A stretch of DNA of 59,659 bases, taken from positions 1 through 59,659 of the forward strand of contig NZ_VYIK01000016.1 in NCBI RefSeq assembly GCF_008709575.1, given 5' to 3'. The position numbers and the translations under genes are program-made. This stretch comes from Mycobacterium sp. (GTDB taxonomy: Bacteria > Actinomycetota > Actinomycetes > Mycobacteriales > Mycobacteriaceae). Numbering within the stretch: position 1 is the first letter of the stretch; the number at the start of each line of letters is the position of its first letter. Positions 38,917 through 49,341 of this stretch are shown here, piece after piece. The notes under the pieces were generated by a model that had not been told where the DNA came from, searched no databases, and worked only from the letters and a program-made list of their open reading frames with translations.

Positions 38917-40659
38917 CTAGGCGTCCAAGCGGGTGAACTGATCCTTCCGGTACTGCTCGACGCACGCCGCGCGTCTGACCTTCCCGCTTGTGGTGGTGGG
39001 GATCGAACCCGGAGCGACCACGACGAGATCTGCGACGCTGAGACCGTGTGAGTTCGATATCGCCGAGGTGACTTGGCGTTTGACCATGTCGAACCCGCGC
39101 TCGGCATCCTCGTGGGAGTGGCGGCGCTTGTTGAACTCGATAATGGCGACCAGCTTCTCACTGCCGTGGTCATCGGGCACAGCTACGGCTGCGCAGCGAC
39201 CGCGGGTGATCTCCTGGATTGTGGCCTCGATGTCTTCGGGAGCGTGATTGCGCCCGTAGACGATCAGCAGATCTTTGACCCGGCCGATGATGAACAGCTC
39301 GTCGTCGTCGATAAAACCTAAGTCTCCGGTTCTCAGCCACGGCTGTTCGGGCGTGCCGGGCGACGGGGCGCTGAGTCGTGCACCGAATGTCCGTTCGGTT
39401 TCCTGCGGTTTGCCCCAATAACCGAGAGCGACGTTGTCGCCGTGCACCCAGACCTCACCGACCAGCCCGGCGGGGCGCTCGGCCCCGGTCTCGGGGTCGA
39501 CGATCCGTACCGTGGGCGCCTTGGGAACGCAGTAGCTGACCAGCTGGGTGCCGGCTGCGCCGGTGCAGCGTTTGGCCCGGCCTTCGGACAGTTTCTCAGT
39601 GTCGAAGTGCCCGGTAGCCGGTGGTCGTCCCGCTCTGCTGGTCGCCACGTACACCGTTGCCTCGGCAAGCCCATAAGCGGGCCGCAGGACCGTGTCACGC
39701 AGATTGAAGCGCGCAAACCGCTCGGTGAAGCGGTGCAGCGTCGCCGGGTTGACCCGTTCGCTCCCGCAGGAGATGGTGTGCACGCCGCCCAGGTCCAACC
39801 CGGCCATATCGTCGTCGGACGTTTTGTGTGCCGTCAGATCGCAGGCGAAGTTCGGTGCCGCCGAAAATGCGTGGGAGTTGTGCGCCAGCAATTGCATCCA
39901 CCGGGCCGGGCGCTGCAGGAACGCCACCGGGCTCGTGAGCACGGTTCGAAATCCGCCCAAGATCGGTGCACAGATACCGAGAACCAAACCCATGTCGTGA
40001 TAAAGAGGCAGCCACGAGACACACGTCAAATCCGCCGGGGCGATCCCACCGCTGTCGGCAAAGTAGCCGGCCATCAGCTGTTCAAAATTGGTCACGAGAT
40101 TCCGGTAGGAAATCATGACACCGGCCGGTTCACGAGTCGACCCGGACGTGTATTGCAAATATGCGGCGGTTTGCGAACTTTCGGTCTTGGGGGCTGCCTG
40201 TATCGGGGCGTCGAGATCTAGCGAGTCAACCTCCAAGACTGCGGGCGTGCCTGTGCCGGGCTGTGCCCTGACATGCCTGACGACGGCGTCTACCACCGAC
40301 GATGTCGTGAGCACGGCAGCCGGCGACGCGTCGCGCAGCACCGCAGTGACCCGCTCGTCACTGGCGCCCCCCTGGGGAACGGAAAGCGGGGCCGCGACAA
40401 GTCCGGCCTGTAATGCCCCCAGAAACGCCGCGATGTAATCCAGTCCCTGCGGCGCCAATATCACCGCGCGATCTCCCGGCGACCCGCAAAGGCTGAGTTC
40501 TCGGGCAACGTTGAGCGCGCGTCGATACAATTGGGACCATGTCAGGGTTTCGGCAATGCCGCCCCAGTCCTGTTCGTAATCAATAAAGGTCAGGGCCGTT
40601 CCATCGGGCTGTAGATTGGCGCACTCACGCAGCACGGCGGGAAGGGAGGGCGTATCCAT
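38917..40659 (-). CDS. Fatty-acyl-AMP ligase (FAAL, FadD23/FadD21-like)
   Basis: Activates a long-chain fatty acid as acyl-adenylate and loads it on a polyketide synthase. The 580-residue ANL protein shows [20 protein letters not shown] (AMP phosphate loop), [14 protein letters not shown] (typical of FAALs), [44 protein letters not shown] and the C-terminal SGKVRR lysine motif. ATG 40659 starts [20 protein letters not shown]. Divergent from the pks gene, as fadD23 is from pks2 in M. tuberculosis, so it probably supplies the PKS starter. Confidence 0.93.
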   Translation of the reverse strand: MDTPSLPAVLRECANLQPDGTALTFIDYEQDWGGIAETLTWSQLYRRALNVARELSLCGSPGDRAVILAPQGLDYIAAFLGALQAGLVAAPLSVPQGGASDERVTAVLRDASPAAVLTTSSVVDAVVRHVRAQPGTGTPAVLEVDSLDLDAPIQAAPKTESSQTAAYLQYTSGSTREPAGVMISYRNLVTNFEQLMAGYFADSGGIAPADLTCVSWLPLYHDMGLVLGICAPILGGFRTVLTSPVAFLQRPARWMQLLAHNSHAFSAAPNFACDLTAHKTSDDDMAGLDLGGVHTISCGSERVNPATLHRFTERFARFNLRDTVLRPAYGLAEATVYVATSRAGRPPATGHFDTEKLSEGRAKRCTGAAGTQLVSYCVPKAPTVRIVDPETGAERPAGLVGEVWVHGDNVALGYWGKPQETERTFGARLSAPSPGTPEQPWLRTGDLGFIDDDELFIIGRVKDLLIVYGRNHAPEDIEATIQEITRGRCAAVAVPDDHGSEKLVAIIEFNKRRHSHEDAERGFDMVKRQVTSAISNSHGLSVADLVVVAPGSIPTTTSGKVRRAACVEQYRKDQFTRLDA

Positions 40660-41261
40660 GGCCGCCACGTTACCGTCCCGGTTCGGCGGCTGTCCCGGAG
40701 TGGGGACACCCCGGTGGCCTGCCCCCGCCTGCGCTTCGCCCGGGCTCAGGCTCTCCGGTGCGCGTCCGCGGACTGAGCCTGACTGGGGGCTCAGCCGGCC
40801 GCTATTGGCTGTCGATGCGGAGTTTGACTGAAACCTACTGCACCGCAGGAGTTGTGCGGCCCGGTCGGCCATGTGCATCCGGGCACCGTCGAGCGTTGAC
40901 GACCGGGCCGTTGGTCGGGGTGCCGGCCCAGCGTCTTCCCCGTCGAACCGACCACACAATCTGCTCGGCCTCGGACGAAGTGTTCGGCGAATTCACAGCT
41001 TGCCGGAGCAAAAAGCCAGTAACTCGCTGTCGCCTTTTCACGGAACGACTCGTCAAATGTGAAGCTGCTAAGAGGCGGGAGGTTCGCCGTATATCAACCC
41101 TCCCGATCACGGGTCCGTCTAGTATGGTGCCGTCCTAGGCCCGCACGGGCCATTGCCAGGGTTGGTTCGGGTCGGTTGGTGGTGCAGATCGACGCGGGGC
41201 GGGATTCCGCCGACCGGGTCGGAATTCGGTGGTGTCCTGACATGACGCCGGTTGAGCTGGG
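40660..41261. promoter_or_regulatory. 602-bp divergent intergenic region between fadD and pks
   Basis: No convincing gene. A TGTCCC-6 bp-GGGACA inverted repeat (40691-40708) lies 32 bp upstream of the fadD ATG. Three copies of a GGCTCAG/CTGAGCC element occur at 40743-40749, 40773-40779 and 40788-40794, two of which can pair. A TAGTAT hexamer around 41122 resembles a SigA -10 for pks. The size and symmetry suggest a shared control region, but no regulator gene is present in the cluster. Confidence 0.4.
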
Positions 41262-44200
41262 ATGGGATTGAACTGCATGGGAGCACGTGTCACTTCGGTC
41301 GCCGTCATCGGTATGGCTTGTCGGCTTCCGGGGGGAATCGACTCTCCTGAACTGTTGTGGCAGGCGCTGCTGCGCGGAGATGACCTGGTCACCGAGATTC
41401 CGGCCGACCGCTGGGACGCCGACGAATACTACGACCCCGAGCCGGGGGTGCCCGGTCGGTCGGTATCGAGGTGGGGGGCGTTCCTCGACGACGTCGCGGG
41501 TTTCGATTCGGAGTTCTTCGGCATCAGCGAGGTGGAGGCGGCCTCGATCGACCCGCAGCACCGGTTGCTGTTGGAAACCTGCTGGGAAGCCGTCGAGCAC
41601 GCGGGTCTGAACCCGGCCGCCGTCGCCGGCTCGCTGACCAGCGTGTTCGTCGGATTAACGCATGGCGACTACACATTGCAGCTGGCCGACGCCCGCGCGC
41701 TGGACGGCCCGTACGGATACACCGGCAACACCTTCAGCTTCGCCTCCGGTCGGGTCGCCTACGCCATGGGACTGCGCGGTCCGGCGATCACGGTCGACAC
41801 CGCATGCTCATCGGGCCTGGCGGCCGTGCACATGGCATGCCGCAGCCTGCACGAAGGCGAATGCGACCTGGCCCTGGCGGGGGGCGCATCGGTGATGCTG
41901 GATCCGCGGAAGTTCGTGTCGGGCTCCGCGCTGGGCATGGGGTCGCCCACCGGCCGCTGCCACGCATTCGACGTCGCCGCGAACGGGTTTGTGGCCGGCG
42001 AGGGCTGCGCGGTGGTGTTGCTCAAGCGGTTGCCGGACGCGATGCGCGACGGCGACCGGGTCCTCGCGGTGGTGCGCGGCACCGCCGCCAACGGGGATGG
42101 GCACACCATCAACATCGCCACACCGTCGCGTCCTGCCCAGGTCGCGGCCTATCGGGCCGCGCTGGCCGCAGCCGAAGTCGACGCGCGCACCGTCGGCATG
42201 GTGGAGGCGCACGGCCCCGGTACTCCGGTGGGTGACCCTATCGAATATGCCAGCCTGGCCGAGGTTTACGGCATCGACGGCCCGTGCGCGCTCACCTCGG
42301 TCAAGACCAACTTCGGGCACACCCAATCGGCTTCCGGAGCGCTGGGTCTGATCAAGGCGGTGCTGGCGCTGCAGCACGGCGCAATCCCGCGTAATCTGCA
42401 CTTCACCCGGCTCCCCGATGAACTCGCCGCAATCCGGACACATCTATTCGTGCCGCAGGAGACGACGCCGTGGCCCGTCACCGGTCCGCAGCCCCGGCGC
42501 GCGGCGGTGTCCTCGTACGGAATGACCGGCACCAACGTGCATGCCATCTTGGAGCAGGCGCCGGCACCGGCCCGGGCATCGCGCAACGGTCAACATGCAC
42601 CGGGTTTGGCGCCCCCGCTGGTCTTTGCGCTGTCGTCCACCTCAGCCGAGGCGCTCCGGCAGACCGCCCGGCGGCTGGCCGACTGGGTCGAACAGCACGC
42701 GGACGACGTGGCGCCGGCGGACCTCGCCTACACGTTGGCGCGCCGGCGCGCACACCGGCCCGTGCGCACGGCGGCGATCGCCGGCGGGCCCGGCGAGTTG
42801 ATCGAGGGTCTGCGCGCGATCGCCGACGGCGATACCCCGTATCGGCCCGCCGTCGGCAGAGACGACCGCGGTCCGGTGTGGGTGTTTTCCGGGCAAGGCT
42901 CGCAGTGGGCGGCAATGGGCGCCGAGCTGCTGGCCCGCGAACCGGTGTTCGCCGCGACCGTGGCGGAACTCGAGCCGTTGATCGCGCGCGAGTCCGGCTT
43001 CTCGGTGACCGAGGCGATGACCGCACCGGACACGGTGACCGGCATTGACCGGGTACAGCCGACCATCTTCGCCATGCAGGTCGGGCTGGCCGCCACGATG
43101 AGGTCGTACGGGGTTCAGCCGGGCGCAGTCGTCGGGCACTCCCTGGGCGAGGCCGCCGCCGCGGTCGTGGCGGGCGCGTTGTCGCCGCAAGACGGGGCTC
43201 GCGTCATCTGTCGGCGATCGCGGCTGATGACCCGCATCGCCGGCGCCGGCGCGATGGCTTCGGTCGAGCTGCCGGCGCTGCAGGTGCATTCGGAACTGAT
43301 GGCCCGCGGCATCACCGACGTCGTGGTCGCCGTGGTTGCCTCCCCGCACTCCACAGTGATCGGCGGGGCAACCCAGACGGTGCGCGATCTCGTCGCGGAA
43401 TGGGAGCGCCGCGACGTGATGGCCCGGGAGGTGGCCGTCGACGTGGCCTCGCATTCACCGCAGGTGGATCCCATCCTCGACGAACTGTCCGAGGTGCTGG
43501 CGGAGCTGACCCCGATGACGCCGCAGGTGCCCTACTATTCGGCGACCGTGCTGGACCCGCGTCAGCGGCCGGTGTGCGACGCCGGCTACTGGGCAGAAAA
43601 CCTCCGTCACACCGTGCGGTTCGCCGCGGCGGTGAAGGCCGCGCTGGAAGACGGATATCGTGTGTTCGCCGAGCTGTCACCGCATCCGCTGTTGACCCAC
43701 GCCGTCGAGCAGACAGCCGCCGGTCTCGACATGTCGGTCGCTGTGTTGGCCGGCATGCGCCGCGAGCAGCCGCTGCCGCACGGGCTGCGCGGTCTGCTGG
43801 CCGATCTGCACGCGGCGGGCGCGGCAATCGACTTCGGGGTGCTCTACCCGAGCGGACAGCTGGTGGATGCGCCGCTTCCGGCGTGGACCCATGTGCCGTT
43901 GCTCTTGACCGGCGACGGTGCAGACCATGCGGCGGGCGGCGCCTGGACCGTTGTCGGGCATCCGTTACTGGGCGCGCATGTGCAGTTGCCGGAGGAACCG
44001 GCACGGCACGCCTGGCAGGTCGACGTGGGCACTACGGCCCACCCGTGGCTCGGCGACCATCAGATCAACAACGTCGCCACTTTCCCCGGCGCCGCCTACT
44101 GCGAGATGGCGCTGGCCGCCGCGCGCACGGTGCTCGGCGATGACTCCGAAGTGCGTGACGTCCGCTTCGAGCAGACCCTGCTGCTGGAAGCCAACACGCC

Positions 44201-47200
44201 GATATCCGCCGTCGCGTCGGCCGCGGCAGCGCCGGGCCTCTTCGACTTCGTGGTGCAGACCTACCGGGACGGCCAACACGATCGCCGGGCCAGTGCCGTC
44301 CTGCATCTCGGCGCGGTCGAGGCTCCCCCGCGGCGTGACGTGGCCGCTCTGCTGGCGGCGCACCCGTGCCGTCTGGACGGTGCACAAGTGCGGGAGGGGT
44401 TCGCCGGCCTGGGTATCCACTACGGTGCGGCCTTCACCGGGCTCGCCGCAGTGCACACGTCCGAGGACGGTGCGGGCACCGTGCTGGCCGAGGTGGGGTT
44501 GCCCGGGCATATCCGCTCCCAGCAAAGCGCCTACGGGATCCACCCGGCGCTGCTGGACGCCTGCTTCCAGTCGGTCGTGGTCCATCCCGATGTGCAGAGC
44601 GTGGCCAGCGCCGGTCTGCTGATGCCGCTGGGCGTGGGCCGGCTGCGGCTGCACCACCCAACCCGTGACGCCCGTTACTGCCTCACCCGCGTGACCAGGG
44701 CGGAGGCGACCGGGGTCGAGGCCGATCTCGAGGTCCTCGACGAACACGGGACGGTCCTGGTGGCGGTTGCGGGGCTGCACCTGGGCACCGGCTCCGCGCA
44801 GACAAACCGTGATCGGGTGCTCAACGAGCGGTTGGTGAGCATGGAATGGCAGCAGCGCGCACTGCCGGAGGTCACCCACCCCCATGCCGGGGCGTGGCTG
44901 CTGATCGGTGCCTCGGATGCCGGGGACCCGCTGGCGTCGCAGTTGACCGACGCGTTGAAACTGCACGGCGCGGAGTGCACGACGATCCTCTGGCCGTCGC
45001 AGGCGGAGCACCACGGCGGGTCGCTTGACGCCGCCCTGCGGGACGGCCTTCGCGGCGTGGTGGTCGTCATGGGAGGCCCGAACGGCAACGAGGTGCAGCA
45101 GTGCGCGCAGCGGGGCCGTGATCATGTGCGACAGTTGCTGCGTATCACCCGGGAGCTGGCCACCGGCGCCCATCAGCCGCCGCGCACCTACGTGGTCACC
45201 AGAAACGCCCAAACGGTGCTGCCCGACGACCGCGCCAACCTCGAGCAGGGCGGACTGCGCGGCCTGATGCGGGTGATCGACGCCGAACAGCCGGATCTGC
45301 GTCTGACCCAGATCGACGTCGACGAGCACCCGGATGCCGAGCGGATCGCACAACAACTGCTCGGCGGATCCGACGAAGACGAGACCGCCTGGCGCGACGG
45401 CCAGTGGTACACCGCGCGCTTGTGCCCGGCACCGCTGCGCCCGGAGGAGCGGCGAACCACCGTCGTGGACCACGAGCGCGACGGTATGCGCCTGCAGATC
45501 CGGACGCCCGGTGACCTGCAGACGATGGAGCTCACCGCATTCCGCCGCGTCCCGCCCGGGCCGGGCGAGATCGAGGTCGCGGTGAGCGCATCGAGCATCA
45601 ACTTCGCCGATGTGCTGATCGCTTTCGGTCGATACCCCGGCTTCGACGGGCGGCTGCCGCAGTTGGGCACCGACTTCGCCGGCGTGGTGACCGCGGTCGG
45701 ATCCGGCGTGACAGATCATCGGGTCGGCGACCATGTCGGCGGGATATCGCCCAACGGTTGCTGGGGCACGTTCGTCATTTGCGACGCTCGGCTCGCCGTG
45801 CAGCTCCCGCCCGGTCTCACCGACCACGATGCGGCTGCGGTGTCGACGGCGTATGCCACCGCGTGGCATGGCCTGCAGGACCTGGCCAGGATCAAAGCCG
45901 GCGACCGGGTCCTGATCCACTCGGCGACCGGTGGCGTCGGACAGGCGGCCCTGGCGATAGCGCGTGCCGCCGGAGCGGAGATTTTCGCCACGGCCGGCAG
46001 CCCGCAACGCCGGAAACTGCTGCGCGAGATGGGTATCGACCACGTTTACGATTCGCGCAGCACGGAGTTCGCCGAACAGATCCGCCGCGACACCGACGGC
46101 TACGGGGTCGACATCGTGCTGAACTCCCTACCCGGGGCCGCGCAGCGCGCCGGACTGGAGCTGCTGTCGTGGGGTGGTCGGTTTATCGAGATCGGCAAGC
46201 GCGACATCTACGGCGATACTAAGCTGGGGCTGTTTCCGTTCCGTCGCAACCTCGCCTTCTACGGCGTCGACGTGGGCTTGCTGGGCTTCAGTGACCCCGT
46301 CCGGATCCGAGATCTGCTGAACACCGTGTACCGGCTCACCGCCGACGGTGCGCTCCCGCTGCCGGAGACCACCCACTATCCCTTGACCGAGGCGGCCACC
46401 GCGATCCGGCTGATGAGTGCCGCCCAGCACACCGGCAAGCTGGTGCTCGACGTTGCGCGCACCGGCCGCTCCAGGGTGGTGGTGCCGCCCCAGCAGGTGC
46501 AGGTCTTTCGCCGGGACGGGTCCTACATCGTCACCGGCGGCCTGCGCGGCCTGGGGTTGTTCCTCGCCGAGAAGATGGCCGCGGCCGGGTGTGGTCGGAT
46601 CGTGCTGAACTCCCGCTCCGCCCCCGACGTGCCCACGCAGGAGGCTATCGAGCGCCTGCGCGCAGCCGGAGCCGACGTCGTGGCCGAGTGCGGCGACATC
46701 GCCGAACCCCGGACGGCGGAGCGCCTGGTGTCCGCGGCAACCGCCACCGGCCTGCCGGTGCGCGGTGTCCTGCATGCGGCGGCGGTGGTCGATGACGCGA
46801 CCCTCGCCAACATCACCGACGACCTGCTGGAGCGCAACTGGGCTCCCAAGGTCTACGGAGCCTGGAACGTGCACCAGGCCACGGTCGGACAGCCGCTGGA
46901 CTGGTTCTGCTCATTCTCGTCGCCGGCGGCCCTGCTGGGCTCCCCGGGCCAGGGTGCCTACGCGGCGGCCAGCAGCTGGCTGGACGCCTTCACCCATTGG
47001 CGACGCGCCCACGGCCTACCGGCCACCGCGATCGCCTGGGGCGCCTGGGCCGAGGTCGGCCGCGCCACCGCGCTGGCGGGAACCACCTACGGGGCCATCG
47101 CTCCCGACGATGGCGCCTACGCGTTCGAGTCATTGTTGCGCCACGACCGCGCCTACAGCACCTACGCGCCGATCATGGGGACCCCATGGCTGACGGCGCT

Positions 47201-47546
47201 CGCGCAGCGCAGCCGTTTTGCGGAGTTGTTCAAATCGGCCGCTCGAGGGCCGATGGACACCAGCCACTTCCGTGCCGAACTGGCCGAGCTGCCCCGAGAC
47301 GAATGGCCCGCCCGGCTCCGCCGGCTGATCGGTGATCACATCAGCCTGATTCTGCGGCGCAGCATCGATCCGGACCGTCCGCTGGCGGAGTACGGACTCG
47401 ACTCGCTGGGCAACCTCGAACTGCGTACCCGTATCGAGACCGAAACCGGTATGCGCATCAATCCGACGGATATCACCACCGTGCGCGCGGTGGCCGAACA
47501 CCTCTGCGAAAGGTTGGCCGCTCAGGAAGCTGTAGCGACATCGTAG
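41262..47546 (+). CDS. Iterative type I polyketide synthase, Pks2/Mas type (KS-AT-DH-ER-KR-ACP)
   Basis: A 2094-residue cytosolic megasynthase that elongates a fatty acyl starter, most likely with methylmalonyl-CoA, to a multimethyl-branched acid. KS: DTACSS (Cys182), EAHGPGT (His317), KTNFGH (His353). AT: GHSLGE (Ser627) with VASH (728-731), the methylmalonyl-type signature position. [12 protein letters not shown] (His933; the usual Gly of HxxxG is Asn, as in Pks2). [15 protein letters not shown] near 1551. [10 protein letters not shown] near 1755. ACP: GLDSLGN (Ser2048). The HGPGT and [10 protein letters not shown] details resemble Pks2. Start is ATG 41262 or ATG 41277. papA follows 60 bp later. 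Confidence 0.95.
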   Translation: MGLNCMGARVTSVAVIGMACRLPGGIDSPELLWQALLRGDDLVTEIPADRWDADEYYDPEPGVPGRSVSRWGAFLDDVAGFDSEFFGISEVEAASIDPQHRLLLETCWEAVEHAGLNPAAVAGSLTSVFVGLTHGDYTLQLADARALDGPYGYTGNTFSFASGRVAYAMGLRGPAITVDTACSSGLAAVHMACRSLHEGECDLALAGGASVMLDPRKFVSGSALGMGSPTGRCHAFDVAANGFVAGEGCAVVLLKRLPDAMRDGDRVLAVVRGTAANGDGHTINIATPSRPAQVAAYRAALAAAEVDARTVGMVEAHGPGTPVGDPIEYASLAEVYGIDGPCALTSVKTNFGHTQSASGALGLIKAVLALQHGAIPRNLHFTRLPDELAAIRTHLFVPQETTPWPVTGPQPRRAAVSSYGMTGTNVHAILEQAPAPARASRNGQHAPGLAPPLVFALSSTSAEALRQTARRLADWVEQHADDVAPADLAYTLARRRAHRPVRTAAIAGGPGELIEGLRAIADGDTPYRPAVGRDDRGPVWVFSGQGSQWAAMGAELLAREPVFAATVAELEPLIARESGFSVTEAMTAPDTVTGIDRVQPTIFAMQVGLAATMRSYGVQPGAVVGHSLGEAAAAVVAGALSPQDGARVICRRSRLMTRIAGAGAMASVELPALQVHSELMARGITDVVVAVVASPHSTVIGGATQTVRDLVAEWERRDVMAREVAVDVASHSPQVDPILDELSEVLAELTPMTPQVPYYSATVLDPRQRPVCDAGYWAENLRHTVRFAAAVKAALEDGYRVFAELSPHPLLTHAVEQTAAGLDMSVAVLAGMRREQPLPHGLRGLLADLHAAGAAIDFGVLYPSGQLVDAPLPAWTHVPLLLTGDGADHAAGGAWTVVGHPLLGAHVQLPEEPARHAWQVDVGTTAHPWLGDHQINNVATFPGAAYCEMALAAARTVLGDDSEVRDVRFEQTLLLEANTPISAVASAAAAPGLFDFVVQTYRDGQHDRRASAVLHLGAVEAPPRRDVAALLAAHPCRLDGAQVREGFAGLGIHYGAAFTGLAAVHTSEDGAGTVLAEVGLPGHIRSQQSAYGIHPALLDACFQSVVVHPDVQSVASAGLLMPLGVGRLRLHHPTRDARYCLTRVTRAEATGVEADLEVLDEHGTVLVAVAGLHLGTGSAQTNRDRVLNERLVSMEWQQRALPEVTHPHAGAWLLIGASDAGDPLASQLTDALKLHGAECTTILWPSQAEHHGGSLDAALRDGLRGVVVVMGGPNGNEVQQCAQRGRDHVRQLLRITRELATGAHQPPRTYVVTRNAQTVLPDDRANLEQGGLRGLMRVIDAEQPDLRLTQIDVDEHPDAERIAQQLLGGSDEDETAWRDGQWYTARLCPAPLRPEERRTTVVDHERDGMRLQIRTPGDLQTMELTAFRRVPPGPGEIEVAVSASSINFADVLIAFGRYPGFDGRLPQLGTDFAGVVTAVGSGVTDHRVGDHVGGISPNGCWGTFVICDARLAVQLPPGLTDHDAAAVSTAYATAWHGLQDLARIKAGDRVLIHSATGGVGQAALAIARAAGAEIFATAGSPQRRKLLREMGIDHVYDSRSTEFAEQIRRDTDGYGVDIVLNSLPGAAQRAGLELLSWGGRFIEIGKRDIYGDTKLGLFPFRRNLAFYGVDVGLLGFSDPVRIRDLLNTVYRLTADGALPLPETTHYPLTEAATAIRLMSAAQHTGKLVLDVARTGRSRVVVPPQQVQVFRRDGSYIVTGGLRGLGLFLAEKMAAAGCGRIVLNSRSAPDVPTQEAIERLRAAGADVVAECGDIAEPRTAERLVSAATATGLPVRGVLHAAAVVDDATLANITDDLLERNWAPKVYGAWNVHQATVGQPLDWFCSFSSPAALLGSPGQGAYAAASSWLDAFTHWRRAHGLPATAIAWGAWAEVGRATALAGTTYGAIAPDDGAYAFESLLRHDRAYSTYAPIMGTPWLTALAQRSRFAELFKSAARGPMDTSHFRAELAELPRDEWPARLRRLIGDHISLILRRSIDPDRPLAEYGLDSLGNLELRTRIETETGMRINPTDITTVRAVAEHLCERLAAQEAVATS

Positions 47547-47606
47547 TCGCCGGGTCTGCCCAACGGCGTCCACCGAACCGCCGCCGTCCACATCGAGGAG
47601 GAAACG

Positions 47607-49025
47607 TTGCGCGTAGGACGAATGACGATCGGCTCGATTGATGAATGGACGCCGAGTCCCGGTTCAGTGATCTCGTGGTGTCCCACGCCTGCGGCCCGGG
47701 AAAAAGCGCGACAAGCGCCGGTGAGTTCCGTGCCAGTCAGCTACATGCAAGCCCAGCATCTTCGTGGTTATTACGAACAGACCGCCGCGGGGCTGGATTA
47801 TTCGCGGCTGCTCATCGTGACCTGCGAAGTTCCCGGGCAATGCGATATCCGTGTCATGAATTACGTTCTCAACGCACACCTGCGCCGCCATGACACCTAC
47901 CGGAGTTGGTTCGAGTACAAGGGTGCCGGCGACATCGTCCGACACACCATGACCGATCCTGCTGATATTGAATTCGTGCCAATCGAGCACGGCGAGATGA
48001 CACGGACCGAATTACAAGACCACATATTAGCCACGCCGAATCCGCTGCAGTGGGGCTGCTTCATCTTCGGAATTATTCAAAGCGCGCACCATTTCACATT
48101 CTACGCCAGTATTGATCACGTCCACGTCGACGCCATGCTGGTTGGTGTGACGTTGTTGGAATTCTATTTGATGTACACGGCGCTGGTCGGAGGCGATGGG
48201 CCCCTGGCGCTTCCCGATGCCGGCAGCTATGACGATCACTGCATCGCGCAACGTGCGCGGACGTCGGCGCTGACGCTAGAGTCGCCGCAGGTCCGCGCGT
48301 GGATAGACTTCGCAGAGAGAAACAACGGAGGGCTCCCGGAATTCCCGCTGCCACTCGGCGACCCGTCGGTGCCCTCGACCAGCGATATCGTCACAGTCAC
48401 GCTGATGGATGCGGAGCAGACGGCGCGATTCGAATCCGCCTGCATCGCCGCCGGCGCCCGTTTCATCGGTGGCGTTTTCGCATGCGCCGCGCTCACGGAG
48501 CACGAGTTGACCGGTGCCGAATCCTATTACGGACTGACGCCAATTGATACACGCAGCACCCCGACAGATCTCGTCACACAAGGTTGGTTTACCGGCTTGG
48601 TTCCGATCACCGTGCCGATCGCTGCAGCGTCTTTTGAAGACGCTTCGCGTGCTGCGCAACTTTCCTTCGATTCGGGTTTGGACTTGGCTAATGTGCCGTA
48701 TTATCGGGTATTGGAGCTGGCGCCCTGGTTGAGCTGGCCCCGGCCTAATTTCCCGGTACTGAATTTCCTCGATGCAGGTGCCCCGCCACTGAATGCCTTG
48801 CTGACCGCGCAATTAGATGATGTGAATAATATCGGTCTTTATGGTGACGGCAGATATTCATATCAGTTCTGCTTGTATGTATTCCGGGACGAGAACGGAA
48901 CCGCATTGACGGTGATGTTCCCGGACAACCCGATCGCCCGGGAATCAGTTCTCCGGTATTCGGCAGCGATGCAGTCGGTGTGTGCGCGCGTCGCCGATGG
49001 CAGACACTGGCGCAGTGTCGCCTGA
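47607..49025 (+). CDS. PapA-type acyltransferase (PapA1/PapA3-like)
   Basis: Polyketide-associated acyltransferase of the condensation-domain family, expected to move the PKS product from the ACP onto a sugar such as trehalose. The 472 residues equal PapA3 length. Segments INAHLRRHDTYRSWFEY-like (LNAHLRRHDTYRSWF), FVPIEHGEMT, LPLGDPSVP and TQGWFTGLVPITVP match the family. The active-site HxxxDG reads HVHVDA (from His171): His and Asp kept, final Gly replaced by Ala. TTG start at 47607 was chosen because GAGGAGGAA lies just upstream and MRVGRMTIGSIDEW matches the family N terminus. Next ATG is 47622. Confidence 0.92.
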   Translation: MRVGRMTIGSIDEWTPSPGSVISWCPTPAAREKARQAPVSSVPVSYMQAQHLRGYYEQTAAGLDYSRLLIVTCEVPGQCDIRVMNYVLNAHLRRHDTYRSWFEYKGAGDIVRHTMTDPADIEFVPIEHGEMTRTELQDHILATPNPLQWGCFIFGIIQSAHHFTFYASIDHVHVDAMLVGVTLLEFYLMYTALVGGDGPLALPDAGSYDDHCIAQRARTSALTLESPQVRAWIDFAERNNGGLPEFPLPLGDPSVPSTSDIVTVTLMDAEQTARFESACIAAGARFIGGVFACAALTEHELTGAESYYGLTPIDTRSTPTDLVTQGWFTGLVPITVPIAAASFEDASRAAQLSFDSGLDLANVPYYRVLELAPWLSWPRPNFPVLNFLDAGAPPLNALLTAQLDDVNNIGLYGDGRYSYQFCLYVFRDENGTALTVMFPDNPIARESVLRYSAAMQSVCARVADGRHWRSVA

Positions 49026-49341
49026 CCATGGACAACGTCGCGCGCAAGCCTCGGTCTTCAGGCCGAGGACAAGCGCGTCTGGGTTTGTCGGCGACGTCTG
49101 CTGTCGTGTCGGCCACGACTGAATTCCCGGGGAGGCTACCACGGTCACGATGTCGACCGGAGTCGGGAAAGTCGGCAGTGAGGCCGTCGGCATTGCGGGT
49201 GTCGGCGCTGTGGAAACACAGCCAGCCGGGCAGCCGCTGCCAGAATTCTCCGGCTTTAGCCGTGCGGAGGACTTCACGTCTGCGCGAACACACGTATCGT
49301 CGGCGACCGACCGGGCCGGCGCGAGGTGAGGTGAGTGTGCC
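49026..49341. other. 316-bp papA-mmpL gap with a hairpin
   Basis: No recognisable gene. A stem-loop lies 16 bp after papA: CCTCGG (49049-49054), 8-base loop, CCGAGG (49063-49068), flanked by CGCGC (49041) and GCGCG (49073) that can extend it. It could attenuate readthrough into mmpL. The remainder has no clear promoter that I can name. Confidence 0.45.

Noticed and set aside
43965..46043. 692-codon minus-strand open frame within the PKS
   Set aside because: Antisense shadow of the PKS with no recognisable domain or start context.
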